The notes beneath the pieces were generated by a model. That model was given only the letters and a program-made list of their open reading frames with translations, searched no databases and was not told the origin of the DNA. Shown in pieces: positions 7,821 through 16,088 of a DNA stretch of 64,000 nucleotides. The position numbers and the translations under genes were made by a program. Source of the DNA: Paracoccus sediminilitoris (GTDB taxonomy: Bacteria > Pseudomonadota > Alphaproteobacteria > Rhodobacterales > Rhodobacteraceae); the NCBI RefSeq assembly GCF_003259195.1, contig NZ_QJPK01000003.1, positions 108,509 through 172,508 on the forward strand, read 5' to 3'. Each line of letters begins with the position of its first letter. Position 1 is the first letter of the stretch.

Positions 7821-9040
7821 CCACCTGGACGATTGAACGGCTTGGCCGCAAGGGCGACGGCGTGGCCATCCGTGGCGATGAACGCGCGCTGGCCGCCCTG
7901 ACCCTGCCGAGAGAGGAGATCGACGGCACCCCCCAGGATGGCCGCATCGCCGCGCCGCGGATCGTCACGCCCTCGGATCAGCGGGTGCGCCCGATCTGCG
8001 CGCATTTCCGCGCCTGCGGAGGCTGTTCGCTGATGCATGCCAGCGACGGTTTCACGACCGCTTGGAAACGGCAGGTGGTGGAAACGGCGCTGGCCGCGCA
8101 GGGCATCCAGGCGCCCGAGCCCCAGATGCATGTCTCGCCCCTGAAATCGCGGCGGCGGGCGGTGCTGTCGGGCAAGCGCACCAAGAAGGGCGCGCTGGTG
8201 GGCTTTCATGCCCGCGCATCGGCGGTGATCGTCGATCTGGCCGAATGCCACGTCATGCGCCCGCAGATCACCGCCGCCCTGCCGCTGCTGCGCCGGATCA
8301 CCGTTGCAGGGGCCTCGCGGCAGGGCGAACTGACCTTCACCGTCATCCATGGGCCTGCCGGGCTCGATGTGGCCGTGCGGGGTGGCAAGCCGATGGACCC
8401 CGACCTGTTGCAGACCATGGCCGCCCTGGCGCGCGACGGCGATCTGGCGCGGCTGGACTGGGACGGCCAGACGATCACCCGCCGACACGCGCAACTGCCG
8501 ATGGGCCGCGCGCAAGTCGTCCCGCCGCCCGGCGCCTTTCTGCAGGCCACTGCCGAAGGCGAGGCGGCGCTGTTGTCCGCCGTGCGCGACACCGTGGGCG
8601 ATGCCGCCCGCGTTCTGGACCTGTTCGCCGGCTGCGGCACCTTCACCCTGCCCTTGGCGGAAACCGCCCGCGTGCATGCGGTCGAAGGTCTGGCCGCGCC
8701 CTTGCAGGCCCTTGATTCGGCCTGGCGCCAGACCGCCGGGCTGAACCGCGTCACGACGCAGGTGCGCGACATCGCCCGGCGCCCGCTGCTGCCCGATGAG
8801 CTGGCCGAATTTGACGCAATCGTGATAGATCCGCCACGCAGCGGGGCCGAACCGCAGATGCGTCAGATCGCCGCCGCGCGCGTCCCGGTGGTGGCCCAGG
8901 TTGCCTGCGACCCCGTGAATTTTGCCAAGGATTTGCGTATTCTGGTCCAGGCGGGATACCGGATCGACAGGCTGTGGGTGGTGGACCAGTTCCGCTTTTC
9001 GCCGCATGTCGAAATGGTCGCTGCATTAAGGCTTTGCTAG
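7817..9040 (+). CDS. 23S rRNA (uracil-5)-methyltransferase, RlmC/RlmD/TrmA family
   Basis: SAM-dependent RNA m5U methyltransferase of 407 residues. The iron-sulfur cysteines typical of RumA are present as C61-x5-C67-x2-C70 plus C145. The SAM-binding fold shows VLDLFAGCGTFTLP, and the catalytic cysteine lies in QVACDPVNF near residue 365. The N-terminal TRAM region is short. The exact target uridine (m5U747, m5U1939 or tRNA T54) cannot be settled here, so no gene symbol is given. It is the last gene of the hslO run and overlaps the ABC gene by ATGA. Confidence 0.88.
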   Translation: MTTWTIERLGRKGDGVAIRGDERALAALTLPREEIDGTPQDGRIAAPRIVTPSDQRVRPICAHFRACGGCSLMHASDGFTTAWKRQVVETALAAQGIQAPEPQMHVSPLKSRRRAVLSGKRTKKGALVGFHARASAVIVDLAECHVMRPQITAALPLLRRITVAGASRQGELTFTVIHGPAGLDVAVRGGKPMDPDLLQTMAALARDGDLARLDWDGQTITRRHAQLPMGRAQVVPPPGAFLQATAEGEAALLSAVRDTVGDAARVLDLFAGCGTFTLPLAETARVHAVEGLAAPLQALDSAWRQTAGLNRVTTQVRDIARRPLLPDELAEFDAIVIDPPRSGAEPQMRQIAAARVPVVAQVACDPVNFAKDLRILVQAGYRIDRLWVVDQFRFSPHVEMVAALRLC

Positions 9041-9101
9041 TCAGCATCGCGATAGATGTGATATTCCGGTCCTATAAAACAAAAAACCGTCAGAGGCAGT
9101 G

Positions 9102-9626
9102 ATGAGCAAAACGACCCGTCGGGCGTTCACGATTTCGATGTTGGCCGTTCTGGCCGCCTGTGGCCGCCCGCAGGAGGAAAAGCCGAAATTCATCCGCTAT
9201 TTCGGCCCTCCGGTGACGCAGGTCCAGATCAACAAGGGGCAGCGCCGGATGCATCTGTTCAGCGGCAGCACCGTGGTCAAGTCCTATGACATCAGCCTGG
9301 GCAACGTGCCCGTCGGTCACAAGCAGTTCGAAGGCGACGGCAAGACCCCCGAGGGCGTCTATTTCGTCGACCGCTTCAACCCGCGCAGCGCCTATCACCT
9401 GTCGGTCGGGGTGTCCTATCCCAACGCCCAGGACCGCGCCTTTGCCGAAGCCCATGGCCGCAAGCCCGGCGGCGACATCTTCATCCACGGCCGCGGCCCC
9501 GACGGCAACAACCTGTTCCCCCGCCAGCGCGACTGGACGGCCGGTTGCATCGCCGTCTCGGACGAGGAGATCGAGGAAATCTATGCCATCCTGCGCCCCG
9601 GCACCCAGGTCGTCATCTATCCCTGA
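9102..9626 (+). CDS. L,D-transpeptidase (YkuD family), predicted lipoprotein
   Basis: Envelope enzyme acting on peptidoglycan stem peptides. The first 20 residues are a signal with RR near the N-terminus and a lipobox LAAC (C20). The YkuD domain carries the catalytic pair H129 (FIHG) and C149 in DWTAGC. The length, 174 residues, is usual for minimal YkuD proteins. The ATG at 9102 follows AGAGG (9092-9096); the GTG at 9099 is too close. A TATAAA at 9073-9078 may be the -10 box, although no good -35 is seen. The gene ends in the strong hairpin at 9646-9685. Confidence 0.9.
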   Translation: MSKTTRRAFTISMLAVLAACGRPQEEKPKFIRYFGPPVTQVQINKGQRRMHLFSGSTVVKSYDISLGNVPVGHKQFEGDGKTPEGVYFVDRFNPRSAYHLSVGVSYPNAQDRAFAEAHGRKPGGDIFIHGRGPDGNNLFPRQRDWTAGCIAVSDEEIEEIYAILRPGTQVVIYP

Positions 9627-9645
9627 GGCCGCGCTGCAATCCTGA

Positions 9646-9685
9646 CATGACACGGCCCCGATCGCAGGATCGGGGCCGTGTCATG
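9646..9685. terminator. Bidirectional hairpin between two convergent envelope genes
   Basis: A perfect 18-bp stem (9646-9663 with 9668-9685) with a GCAG loop lies between the L,D-transpeptidase stop and the CAP-protein stop. It is symmetrical and would act in both directions. Neither flank has a long T-tract, so its strength must come from the stem. Confidence 0.75.
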
Positions 9686-9702
9686 TTCGGAGGTGCGCCG
9701 GT

Positions 9703-10221
9703 TCACTGGGACCCGGTCAGCAGGGTCCACCACAGCTTGCCCGAAGGTTCCTTGTACCAGGAAAAGCCCAACAGCGTCGCCGACGGGTCCATGATGACGT
9801 CGCGGGTGTCGCGCGCACTCATCCAGGCGGCCAAGGTCTGCATCTCGTCCTCATAGCTCTCCGAGATGTTCTCGCCGATCAGGGTGCCGTTGAAACCCTG
9901 ACGCCGCGCGCGGTCCAAGGGGGACGATCCGTCCGACCCCCAATGCCAGGCCCGATTCTGGGCCGACATGTCGCGCGAATGGGCCAGGGCCGCGGCATCC
10001 AGCTGGGTGCTGGGGACCAGCGCGGCCTGCCCCAGATTTCCCCGCAATGTGTTGATCTGCTGCAACACCCGCGCGGCGATGGCGGCGTTGTCGTCCACCG
10101 GCGCAACGGCCTGCGCGGGCATGTCCTGGGGCATGGGCATGGGCTGCTGTTGCAGGTAGCGCGGCGCGCATGCTGTCAGCGCAAGAACGGCAAGAACCCC
10201 GATCGACCTGATATTCCTCAA
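9703..10221 (-). CDS. CAP-domain (SCP/PR-1-like) lipoprotein
   Basis: A 172-residue secreted protein of the cysteine-rich secretory protein, antigen 5, PR-1 superfamily. The N-terminus is a lipoprotein signal with LTAC (C18). The CAP residues are visible: H81 in AHSRDM, H93 in WHWG and E117 in GENISES. The biochemical role of bacterial CAP proteins is not established. The start is TTG, chosen because GAGGGAG lies eight bases upstream and the signal peptide begins correctly there. It is convergent with one L,D-transpeptidase and divergent from another. Confidence 0.85.
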   Translation of the reverse strand: MRNIRSIGVLAVLALTACAPRYLQQQPMPMPQDMPAQAVAPVDDNAAIAARVLQQINTLRGNLGQAALVPSTQLDAAALAHSRDMSAQNRAWHWGSDGSSPLDRARRQGFNGTLIGENISESYEDEMQTLAAWMSARDTRDVIMDPSATLLGFSWYKEPSGKLWWTLLTGSQ

Positions 10222-10254
10222 CGTGCCGGCTCCCTCAAATGCGATGTGGTCTTG

Positions 10255-10282
10255 GTCTAACGAAGCGGGCGCCGCTGTTCAA
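10255..10282 (-). promoter_or_regulatory. Predicted promoter of the CAP-domain gene
   Basis: Reading the minus strand, TTGAAC (10277-10282) and TTAGAC (10255-10260) are 16 bases apart. The transcript would start near 10248, about 27 bases before the TTG start. Confidence 0.4.
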
Positions 10283-10342
10283 ACGCAACTCTGCGTGAGA
10301 CCGTCTGCCCAGCGTCATGTCCCCGTCAAACTCCGGTTTGAT

Positions 10343-10371
10343 TTGCCGCATCGTGGCGCGGGCGGTATGAT
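10343..10371 (+). promoter_or_regulatory. Predicted promoter of the second L,D-transpeptidase
   Basis: TTGCCG (10343-10348) and TATGAT (10366-10371) are separated by exactly 17 bases. This is one of the better sigma70-like promoters in the window. It gives a leader of about 50 bases that contains a GAGGA ribosome-binding site. Confidence 0.55.
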
Positions 10372-10428
10372 TCCCCATCGAAGCCCGCCTCTCAAGAGCG
10401 GTGATCCGAACCCCGAGGACATGAACAG

Positions 10429-10998
10429 ATGAGCACGCGTTTCAACTTCAACCGGCGGGCCTTTCTGGGCACCGCTGTCGCAGGTCTGGCAATGCCCGCA
10501 TTGGCGCAGGAAGCGCCGACCGGCAATACCGGCCCCCAGCACAACATCTCCAGCTTCCGGATGCAGGACTGGCGCCCGCATTTCCAGAACCTGACCAATG
10601 GCGCGATCCTGTGCGACCTGACATCGCGCGCCGTCCATTACTGGTCCGAGGACGGCAACACCTATCACGTCTATCCCTCCTCGATCCCGGTCAGCGCCGA
10701 ACTGACCCGCACGGGCCGGACCGAGATCATCAAGAAGGTCGATGGTCCCACCTGGTCGCCCACGCCGTCGATGAAGGCCAGCAATCCCGAATGGCCCGAT
10801 TTTGTACCCGCCGGACCGGACAACCCGCTTGGCACCCATGCCCTGTGGCTGTCCTGGCAGTATTACCGCATCCACGGCACCCATGACACGCGCAAGATAG
10901 GGCGCAAGTCGTCGAATGGCTGCATCGGTCTTTACAACGAACACATCGCCCAGCTGTTCGGGCTGGCCAAGATCGGGACGCAGGTTCTGGTGATGTGA
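10429..10998 (+). CDS. L,D-transpeptidase (YkuD family) with Tat signal
   Basis: A second, diverged YkuD protein of 189 residues. It starts with a twin-arginine signal (NRRAFLGT, R9-R10) and a cleavage site near ALA-QE (26-27), so it is exported folded and is not a lipoprotein. The catalytic motif is H149-G-T and S162-N-G-C165. A three-codon ATG-AAC-AGA-TGA overlaps the start and is probably fortuitous. The gene ends in the hairpin at 11000-11024. Together with the lipoprotein transpeptidase and CAP protein this forms a small envelope cluster. Confidence 0.9.
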   Translation: MSTRFNFNRRAFLGTAVAGLAMPALAQEAPTGNTGPQHNISSFRMQDWRPHFQNLTNGAILCDLTSRAVHYWSEDGNTYHVYPSSIPVSAELTRTGRTEIIKKVDGPTWSPTPSMKASNPEWPDFVPAGPDNPLGTHALWLSWQYYRIHGTHDTRKIGRKSSNGCIGLYNEHIAQLFGLAKIGTQVLVM

Positions 10999-10999
10999 A

Positions 11000-11024
11000 A
11001 AAGGGGGCCAGCGCGGCCCCCTTT
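11000..11024. terminator. Terminator between L,D-transpeptidase and hemH
   Basis: AAAGGGGGCC and GGCCCCCTTT form a 10-bp stem around AGCGC, directly after the stop at 10998 and just before the convergent hemH stop at 11028. It can serve both genes. Confidence 0.8.
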
Positions 11025-11027
11025 CCC

Positions 11028-12068
11028 TTATGCGACCGGTTCGACCCAGCCGCCGATATTGTCGCGGATCACGTTCAGCATCACCTGGATATGGGCCGGA
11101 TCGTCATTCAGGCAGGGGATGTACTGGAATTCGTGGCCGCCGGCCTCCTCGAAGGCCTCGCGGATCTCGCCATTGATCTCCTCCAGCGTCTCGATGCAGT
11201 CGGATGAGAAGGCCGGAGAGATGACGGCGATGTCGGTATGTCCCTGTTTCGCCAGTTCGGCCACATGTTCGACGGTATAGGGCTTCAGCCATTCCTCGCG
11301 GCCGAAGACCGACTGGAAGGTGGTGTCGATGATGCCCTCGGGCCAGCCCAGTTCCTCGCGCAGCAGGCGGGACGTCTTCTGGCACTGGCAGTGATAGGGA
11401 TCGCCCTGCATCAGATAGCGCTTGGGCATGCCATGATAGCTGGCCACCAGCTTCTTCGGCACCTTGCCATCCAGCGCGCGGCGCACGCTGTCGGCCAGCG
11501 CCTTGATGTAGTCGGGGCGGTTCACATAGGGCTCGCAGGTGCGAACCGCGGGCTGCCAGGTCTGTTCCATCAGCGCCCGGAACAGCTGGTCGTTGGCCGT
11601 GGCCGAGGTCGGCCCCGCGTATTGTGGATAAAGCGGCAGGAAGACGATGCGGCGGCATCCGGCATCCACCATCTTCTGCAGCACGTCATGGGTCGAGGGG
11701 TTGCCATAGCGCATGCAGAATTCGACCATCACCTGATCGCCCCATTCCTGATGGGCAGCTTCGCGCAGCGCGTTTGTCTGCGCCTTGGTGATCGTCATCA
11801 GCGGGCTTTCGTTGGCCTCGTTGTTCCAGATCAGCTTGTAGTTCTTGCCCGAGCTGCGCGGCCTGAAGGTCAGGATGATCCCCTGCAGCAGCGGCTGCCA
11901 TTTCCAGCTGGGCAGGTCCACCACGCGCTTGTCGGACAGGAATTCGTTCAGGTACCGCCGCATCGGCCAATAGCCATAGCCGTCAGGCGTCCCCAGATTG
12001 GCGATCAGGATGCCGGTCTTGGCGGGTTTGATCTTGGGGTGGTCGGCAGGCGCATGGGCTGGCGTCAT
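11028..12068 (-). CDS. hemH: Ferrochelatase
   Basis: Inserts Fe2+ into protoporphyrin IX, the last step of haem synthesis. The 346-residue protein shows the family landmarks NLGTP (24-28), LPLYPQYA (144-151), the catalytic histidine H212 in SYHGMP, and the metal-site glutamate E293 in CIETLEE. The frame stays open well upstream, but homology begins after the ATG ending at 12068, which overlaps the stop of the preceding methyltransferase by four bases (ATGA). A short His-rich N-terminal extension (residues 1-15) is present. Confidence 0.95.
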   Translation of the reverse strand: MTPAHAPADHPKIKPAKTGILIANLGTPDGYGYWPMRRYLNEFLSDKRVVDLPSWKWQPLLQGIILTFRPRSSGKNYKLIWNNEANESPLMTITKAQTNALREAAHQEWGDQVMVEFCMRYGNPSTHDVLQKMVDAGCRRIVFLPLYPQYAGPTSATANDQLFRALMEQTWQPAVRTCEPYVNRPDYIKALADSVRRALDGKVPKKLVASYHGMPKRYLMQGDPYHCQCQKTSRLLREELGWPEGIIDTTFQSVFGREEWLKPYTVEHVAELAKQGHTDIAVISPAFSSDCIETLEEINGEIREAFEEAGGHEFQYIPCLNDDPAHIQVMLNVIRDNIGGWVEPVA

Positions 12069-12907
12069 GGGTTCGGTTTCCTGATTGCGTTCAAGGCGTC
12101 GGCAAGCGCGGTCTTGGCGCTGCCGGGTCGCAAGGGCTTGGGCTGGCTGTCCGATGGCGCCCATCCGGTCAGAAAGACCAGATCGAAGCCGACGTTGACA
12201 CGGGACGGATCGTCGCGGTCGGGGTGATGGGTGGCAAGGATGGCGCTGGCGCGGCCGATGACATCGCGGCGCGTGGGGCGGCGCAGGCGGGCGGCCATGG
12301 CGTTGCCTTCGCCCATGCCACGCAGGTCGCGGCCCAGATGGGCCAGATCGCGATAGCTGACGCGCTGCGACAGCAGGTCCGCCACCGGCAGTGCCAGCCC
12401 CGCCCGTTGCAGCAACCCGCCCATGTCGCGGATCTCTCCCATCGGCAGGACGCGGGGCGACAGGCCGCCGGTGATTTCGGCCTCGGCCTGGGCCAGTGCG
12501 GCGCGCAATTCGGCCAAGGTCTGGTTGCCGAAACAGACGCCGATGAACAGCCCGTCCTCGCGCAGGGCGCGGCGGCATTGGGCGATCTGGCCGATCGGAT
12601 CCTCGGCCCAGTGCAGCGACATGGCGTGGATCACAAGGTCATGCGCGCCAGGTTCCAGATCGATCACCGGATCGTCGGCCACGACGCGGGCCTGCGGAAA
12701 GCGCGGGCCCCAGATTTCGGGAAAGCCGGTCACGACGGCGGGCTCCGTAAAGGTTCTGTTAACCTCGATCAGCCTATCGTCGATCTCGTCGGCGGCGATC
12801 TGGTGAAACAGGTCGACAAACCCCGTCCGGCGCGCGCGGTCGCGCTGGCGCTGCAGGGCGGCCGTGTCGGTCAGGGCGGGGCGCGTCGTATCTTGGGGGA
12901 TCTTCAT
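12065..12907 (-). CDS. SAM-dependent methyltransferase, BioC/NDUFAF5-like
   Basis: A 280-residue class I methyltransferase-like protein. The region LVIHAMSLHWAEDP with preceding DLEPGAHD resembles the BioC and NDUFAF5 (C20orf7) group, whose mitochondrial member acts on complex I. The classical glycine-rich SAM motif is weak, replaced around TGFPEIWG. Function here is unknown; involvement in respiratory-chain assembly would be inference. The start codon overlaps the start codon of the divergent comF gene (12905-12908), so each gene's promoter must lie inside the other. It is translationally coupled to hemH. Confidence 0.75.
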   Translation of the reverse strand: MKIPQDTTRPALTDTAALQRQRDRARRTGFVDLFHQIAADEIDDRLIEVNRTFTEPAVVTGFPEIWGPRFPQARVVADDPVIDLEPGAHDLVIHAMSLHWAEDPIGQIAQCRRALREDGLFIGVCFGNQTLAELRAALAQAEAEITGGLSPRVLPMGEIRDMGGLLQRAGLALPVADLLSQRVSYRDLAHLGRDLRGMGEGNAMAARLRRPTRRDVIGRASAILATHHPDRDDPSRVNVGFDLVFLTGWAPSDSQPKPLRPGSAKTALADALNAIRKPNP

Positions 12908-13673
12908 GGGACTGGAACATAGGGTGCTTTCGGGGGCGATGAAAGTCGCGCTGCACGTGCTTTATCCGCCGCAATGCCTGTCCTGCGGCGCAGGCGTCGC
13001 GGATGGCGGCGCGGGCGCGGTCCATCTGTGCGCCACCTGCTGGACGGATGCCCGGTTCATCACCGGCGCGCTGTGCGACTGCTGCGGGGTGCCGCTGCCG
13101 GATGACGGGTCGGGCGACGACCAGGTGCTGGTCTGCGACGACTGCCTGACCAGCGTGCGGCCCTGGTCGCGCGGACGGGCGGCGATGGTCTATGACGGCA
13201 CGGCGCGCAAGCTGATCCTGGCGCTGAAGCATGGCGACCGGCTGGACCTGGCGCCCGCGATGGCCGGATGGCTGGCGCGGGCGGCGCGGCCCTTGGTGAT
13301 GGCAGACCAGATCGTCTGCCCCATCCCGCTGCACCTGCGCCGCCTGATCAAGCGGAAATACAACCAGTCGGCCCATGTCGCGGCCCGGCTGGCGCGCGAC
13401 CTGGGGCTGGATCATCAGCCCGACCTGCTGGTCCGCACCCGCCACACCCCCGCCCAGGATCATCGCGGCGCGGCCGAGCGCTTTGCCAACCTGCAGGACG
13501 CGCTGGCCGTGAACCCCCGCCGGCTGGACGCCCTGCAGGGCCGGCCCGTGCTGTTGGTCGATGACGTCATGGCCTCGGGGGCCACCATCACCACGGCGGC
13601 CATGGCGCTGTTGCAGGCCGGATCGGGACCAGTTTCGGTCGCGGTGCTGGCACGGGCGGTCAAGGATCACTAA
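12906..13673 (+). CDS. comF: ComF-family phosphoribosyltransferase-like protein
   Basis: A 255-residue ComF/GntX protein, linked to DNA uptake in competent species but found widely. The N-terminus has a cysteine-rich zinc region (C24, C27, C42, C45, then CDCC near 57-60 and C77/C80). The C-terminus is a PRTase fold with the PRPP-binding loop VDDVMASGAT (218-227). I chose ATG 12906 because GGGGGA sits five bases upstream; GTG 12864 would lengthen it without added homology. The gene precedes grxC by 30 bases. Confidence 0.87.
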   Translation: MGLEHRVLSGAMKVALHVLYPPQCLSCGAGVADGGAGAVHLCATCWTDARFITGALCDCCGVPLPDDGSGDDQVLVCDDCLTSVRPWSRGRAAMVYDGTARKLILALKHGDRLDLAPAMAGWLARAARPLVMADQIVCPIPLHLRRLIKRKYNQSAHVAARLARDLGLDHQPDLLVRTRHTPAQDHRGAAERFANLQDALAVNPRRLDALQGRPVLLVDDVMASGATITTAAMALLQAGSGPVSVAVLARAVKDH

Positions 13674-13703
13674 ATAAGGTCCGAACCACCCGAAAGGACC
13701 GAC

Positions 13704-13973
13704 ATGTCACAGCCCAAGATCCAGATCTATACCACCCGCACCTGCCCCTTCTGCATCCGCGCCAAGGCGTTGCTGGAGCAGAAAGGCGCCAAGTTCGACG
13801 AAACCGACGTGGGGGCCGACGCCTCAAAGCGCGCGGCGATGACGCAGCGTGCCAACGGCAAGCGCACCGTCCCGCAAATCTTCATCGGCGACACCCATGT
13901 CGGCGGCTGCGACGAGCTGTTCGCGCTGGACCGCGCAGGCAAGCTGGACCCGATGCTGAAGGGCGCCGCCTGA
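13704..13973 (+). CDS. grxC: Glutaredoxin 3
   Basis: An 89-residue monothiol/dithiol exchange protein using glutathione. The active site is C14-P-F-C17, followed by the cis-proline motif TVPQIF and the glutathione-binding GGCDEL. AAAGGA precedes the ATG by six bases. Its TGA overlaps the next ATG (TGATG), so it is co-translated with a nitrilase-family amidase. Confidence 0.96.
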   Translation: MSQPKIQIYTTRTCPFCIRAKALLEQKGAKFDETDVGADASKRAAMTQRANGKRTVPQIFIGDTHVGGCDELFALDRAGKLDPMLKGAA

Positions 13974-14836
13974 TGTCCCCCGCGTCGCTGACCGTGGGGC
14001 TGATCCAGCTGACGGTCGGCGACGCACGGCTGACCAATCTGGAACAGACCATCCCGCTGATCCGGCAGGCTGCCGCCCAAGGCGCGCAGCTGGTCCTGAC
14101 CCCCGAAGCCACGAACCTGCTGTCGCCCGACCGCAACTGGCAGCGCCGCACCCTGCGCCCCGAGGGTCAGGATGCCACACTGGCCGCCCTGCGGTCCGAG
14201 GCGAAGGCCAATGGCATCTGGTTGCTCATCGGCTCGCTGGCGCTGGCGACCGAGGATGCAGACGGGCGCTTCGCCAACCGCAGCCTGCTGATCGACCCGC
14301 AAGGCCAGATCGTCGCGCGATACGACAAGCTGCACATGTTCGACGTGACGATCAGCGAGACCGAATCCTATCGCGAAAGCGCCGCCTATCGCCCCGGCGA
14401 CCGGGCGGTGCTGGCGCAAGCGGCGGGTGTGCCACTGGGCATGACCATCTGCTATGACCTGCGCTTTCCGCATCTTTATCGGCAGCTGGCACAGGCGGGG
14501 GCGCGCATCCTGACCGTGCCCTCGGCCTTCAACCCGGTCACGGGGGATGCGCATTGGGAAACCCTGCTGCGCGCCCGCGCGATCGAGACGGGATGCTTCG
14601 TCCTGGCGCCCGCCCAATGCGGCACTCATCCCGCGCCCCACAGCCCCGACAGGCCCGCACGCCGCAGTCACGGGCACAGCCTGGTGGTGGACCCTTGGGG
14701 CAAGGTGCTGGTCGATGCGGGCGTGACGCCGGGTATATCTGTTGTTTCCCTTGACCTTACGGCCGTCGACAGGGCACGGTCCTCCATCCCGTCCCTGACC
14801 CATGACCGGCCTTTCGCGGCCCCGGAAATCCCATGA
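13973..14836 (+). CDS. Carbon-nitrogen hydrolase, Nit1/Nit2-like (probable deaminated-glutathione amidase)
   Basis: A 287-residue nitrilase-superfamily amidase with the triad E45 (TPEAT), K119 (DKLHMF) and C160 (ICYDLRFP). The DKLHMFDV and CYDLRFP motifs are those of the NIT branch that removes damaged, deaminated glutathione. Coupling to glutaredoxin supports a role in glutathione maintenance, but the substrate is inferred. The stop overlaps the following marR gene (ATGA). Confidence 0.85.
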   Translation: MSPASLTVGLIQLTVGDARLTNLEQTIPLIRQAAAQGAQLVLTPEATNLLSPDRNWQRRTLRPEGQDATLAALRSEAKANGIWLLIGSLALATEDADGRFANRSLLIDPQGQIVARYDKLHMFDVTISETESYRESAAYRPGDRAVLAQAAGVPLGMTICYDLRFPHLYRQLAQAGARILTVPSAFNPVTGDAHWETLLRARAIETGCFVLAPAQCGTHPAPHSPDRPARRSHGHSLVVDPWGKVLVDAGVTPGISVVSLDLTAVDRARSSIPSLTHDRPFAAPEIP

Positions 14837-15297
14837 CCCTGCGCGCGACCCATATCGACCCCAGCACCGACCGACTGGCCGCCAGCCTGTTCGCCGAGGT
14901 GCTGATTGCCGAACAGCTGTCGCGCAACCTGATCAGCAAGGCGCTGCCGGGGGGGATGCAGATCTCTCATTTCTCGGTGCTGAACCTGCTGGCCCATGTG
15001 AACGAGGAACGCACCCCCGCCCAGCTGGCCCGCGCCTTTCACGTCACGCGCGGCGCCATGACGAACACGCTGTCGCGGCTGGAGTGGGCGGGACATGTCC
15101 ATATTCGCCCCGATTGGGACGATGCGCGGCGCAAGTTTGTCTCGCTCAGCCCGGCGGGTCGGGCGGCGCGCGACAATGCGCTGGCCGCCTTCATGCCTCT
15201 GATCGCGGGCGTCGTGCGCAAGATCGGGGCCGAACGGGTGCGCAGCGCCCTGCCCGTCCTGCGCGAGATGCGCGTCCAGCTGGAAGGCAGCGACTAG
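14833..15297 (+). CDS. MarR-family transcriptional regulator
   Basis: A 154-residue winged-helix regulator. The recognition region reads TPAQLARAFHVTRGAMTNTL, followed by the wing with DWDDARRKFVSLSPAGR, typical of MarR. It is the third gene of the grxC-nit-marR unit. No cysteine stands in the dimer or DNA-binding region, so it is probably not a thiol sensor of the OhrR kind. Its effector and targets are unknown. Confidence 0.88.
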   Translation: MTLRATHIDPSTDRLAASLFAEVLIAEQLSRNLISKALPGGMQISHFSVLNLLAHVNEERTPAQLARAFHVTRGAMTNTLSRLEWAGHVHIRPDWDDARRKFVSLSPAGRAARDNALAAFMPLIAGVVRKIGAERVRSALPVLREMRVQLEGSD

Positions 15298-15306
15298 GCC
15301 GCCGTT

Positions 15307-16038
15307 TCAGGCACGGCGCGCCGTCAGGATGTAATTCACCGACATGTCGCGATCCGACAGGCGCCAGCCATGCGTGATCGGATTGAAGACCATGCCGCGC
15401 CGGTCGACCGTGTCCAGATCGGCGGCCCCGGCCATGGCGGTTAGCTCGTCCGGGGTGATGAAGCGTTGCCAGTCATGCGTGCCGCGCGGCAGCCATCGCA
15501 GAATCCATTCCGCCCCCAGGATCGCCGCGCCAAAACTGCGCACCGTGCGGTTCAGTGTGGACACGATCACCAACCCGCCGGGACGCACCAACCGCTGGCA
15601 GGTCGCGACAAAAGCCTTGGGGTCGGCGACATGTTCCACGATCTCGAGCGCCAGAACGACATCGAAGACCTCACCGGCATCGGCCATCGTCTCGGCGGTT
15701 GTGGCGCGATAGTCGATGGTCAGGCCCTGCTGGTCGGCATGGGTCTGGGCCACGTCGATATTTACATGAGTCGCGTCGGCGCCGGTGACATCGGCCCCCA
15801 ACCGCGCCATCGGTTCGGCCACCAGACCGCCGCCGCAGCCGATGTCCAGAATGCGCAGCCCTTCGAAAGGCGCGGGCCCGGTGCGGTCGCGGCCGAATTC
15901 GATGGCGATCTGTTCGGCGATATAGTCCAGCCGCAGCGGATTCATCAGGTGCAGTGGGCGGAACTTGCCGTTCGGGTCCCACCATTCGGCGGCCATCGCC
16001 TCGAACTTGGCGATTTCGGCGGGGTCGATGCTGGTCAT
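15307..16038 (-). CDS. ubiG: Ubiquinone biosynthesis O-methyltransferase
   Basis: Carries out both O-methylations of ubiquinone synthesis. The 243-residue protein has the UbiG N-terminus ([17 protein letters not shown]), SAM motif [11 protein letters not shown], and EIVEHV. The ATG ending at 16038 is preceded by AAGGACC. It lies convergent to marR, and is divergent from the prolyl aminopeptidase across 50 bases. Confidence 0.95.
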   Translation of the reverse strand: MTSIDPAEIAKFEAMAAEWWDPNGKFRPLHLMNPLRLDYIAEQIAIEFGRDRTGPAPFEGLRILDIGCGGGLVAEPMARLGADVTGADATHVNIDVAQTHADQQGLTIDYRATTAETMADAGEVFDVVLALEIVEHVADPKAFVATCQRLVRPGGLVIVSTLNRTVRSFGAAILGAEWILRWLPRGTHDWQRFITPDELTAMAGAADLDTVDRRGMVFNPITHGWRLSDRDMSVNYILTARRA

Positions 16039-16088
16039 TTTCGGTGGTCCTTCTGGCAGGCGGGCTCGACAGGCCTTATAGTATCAGC

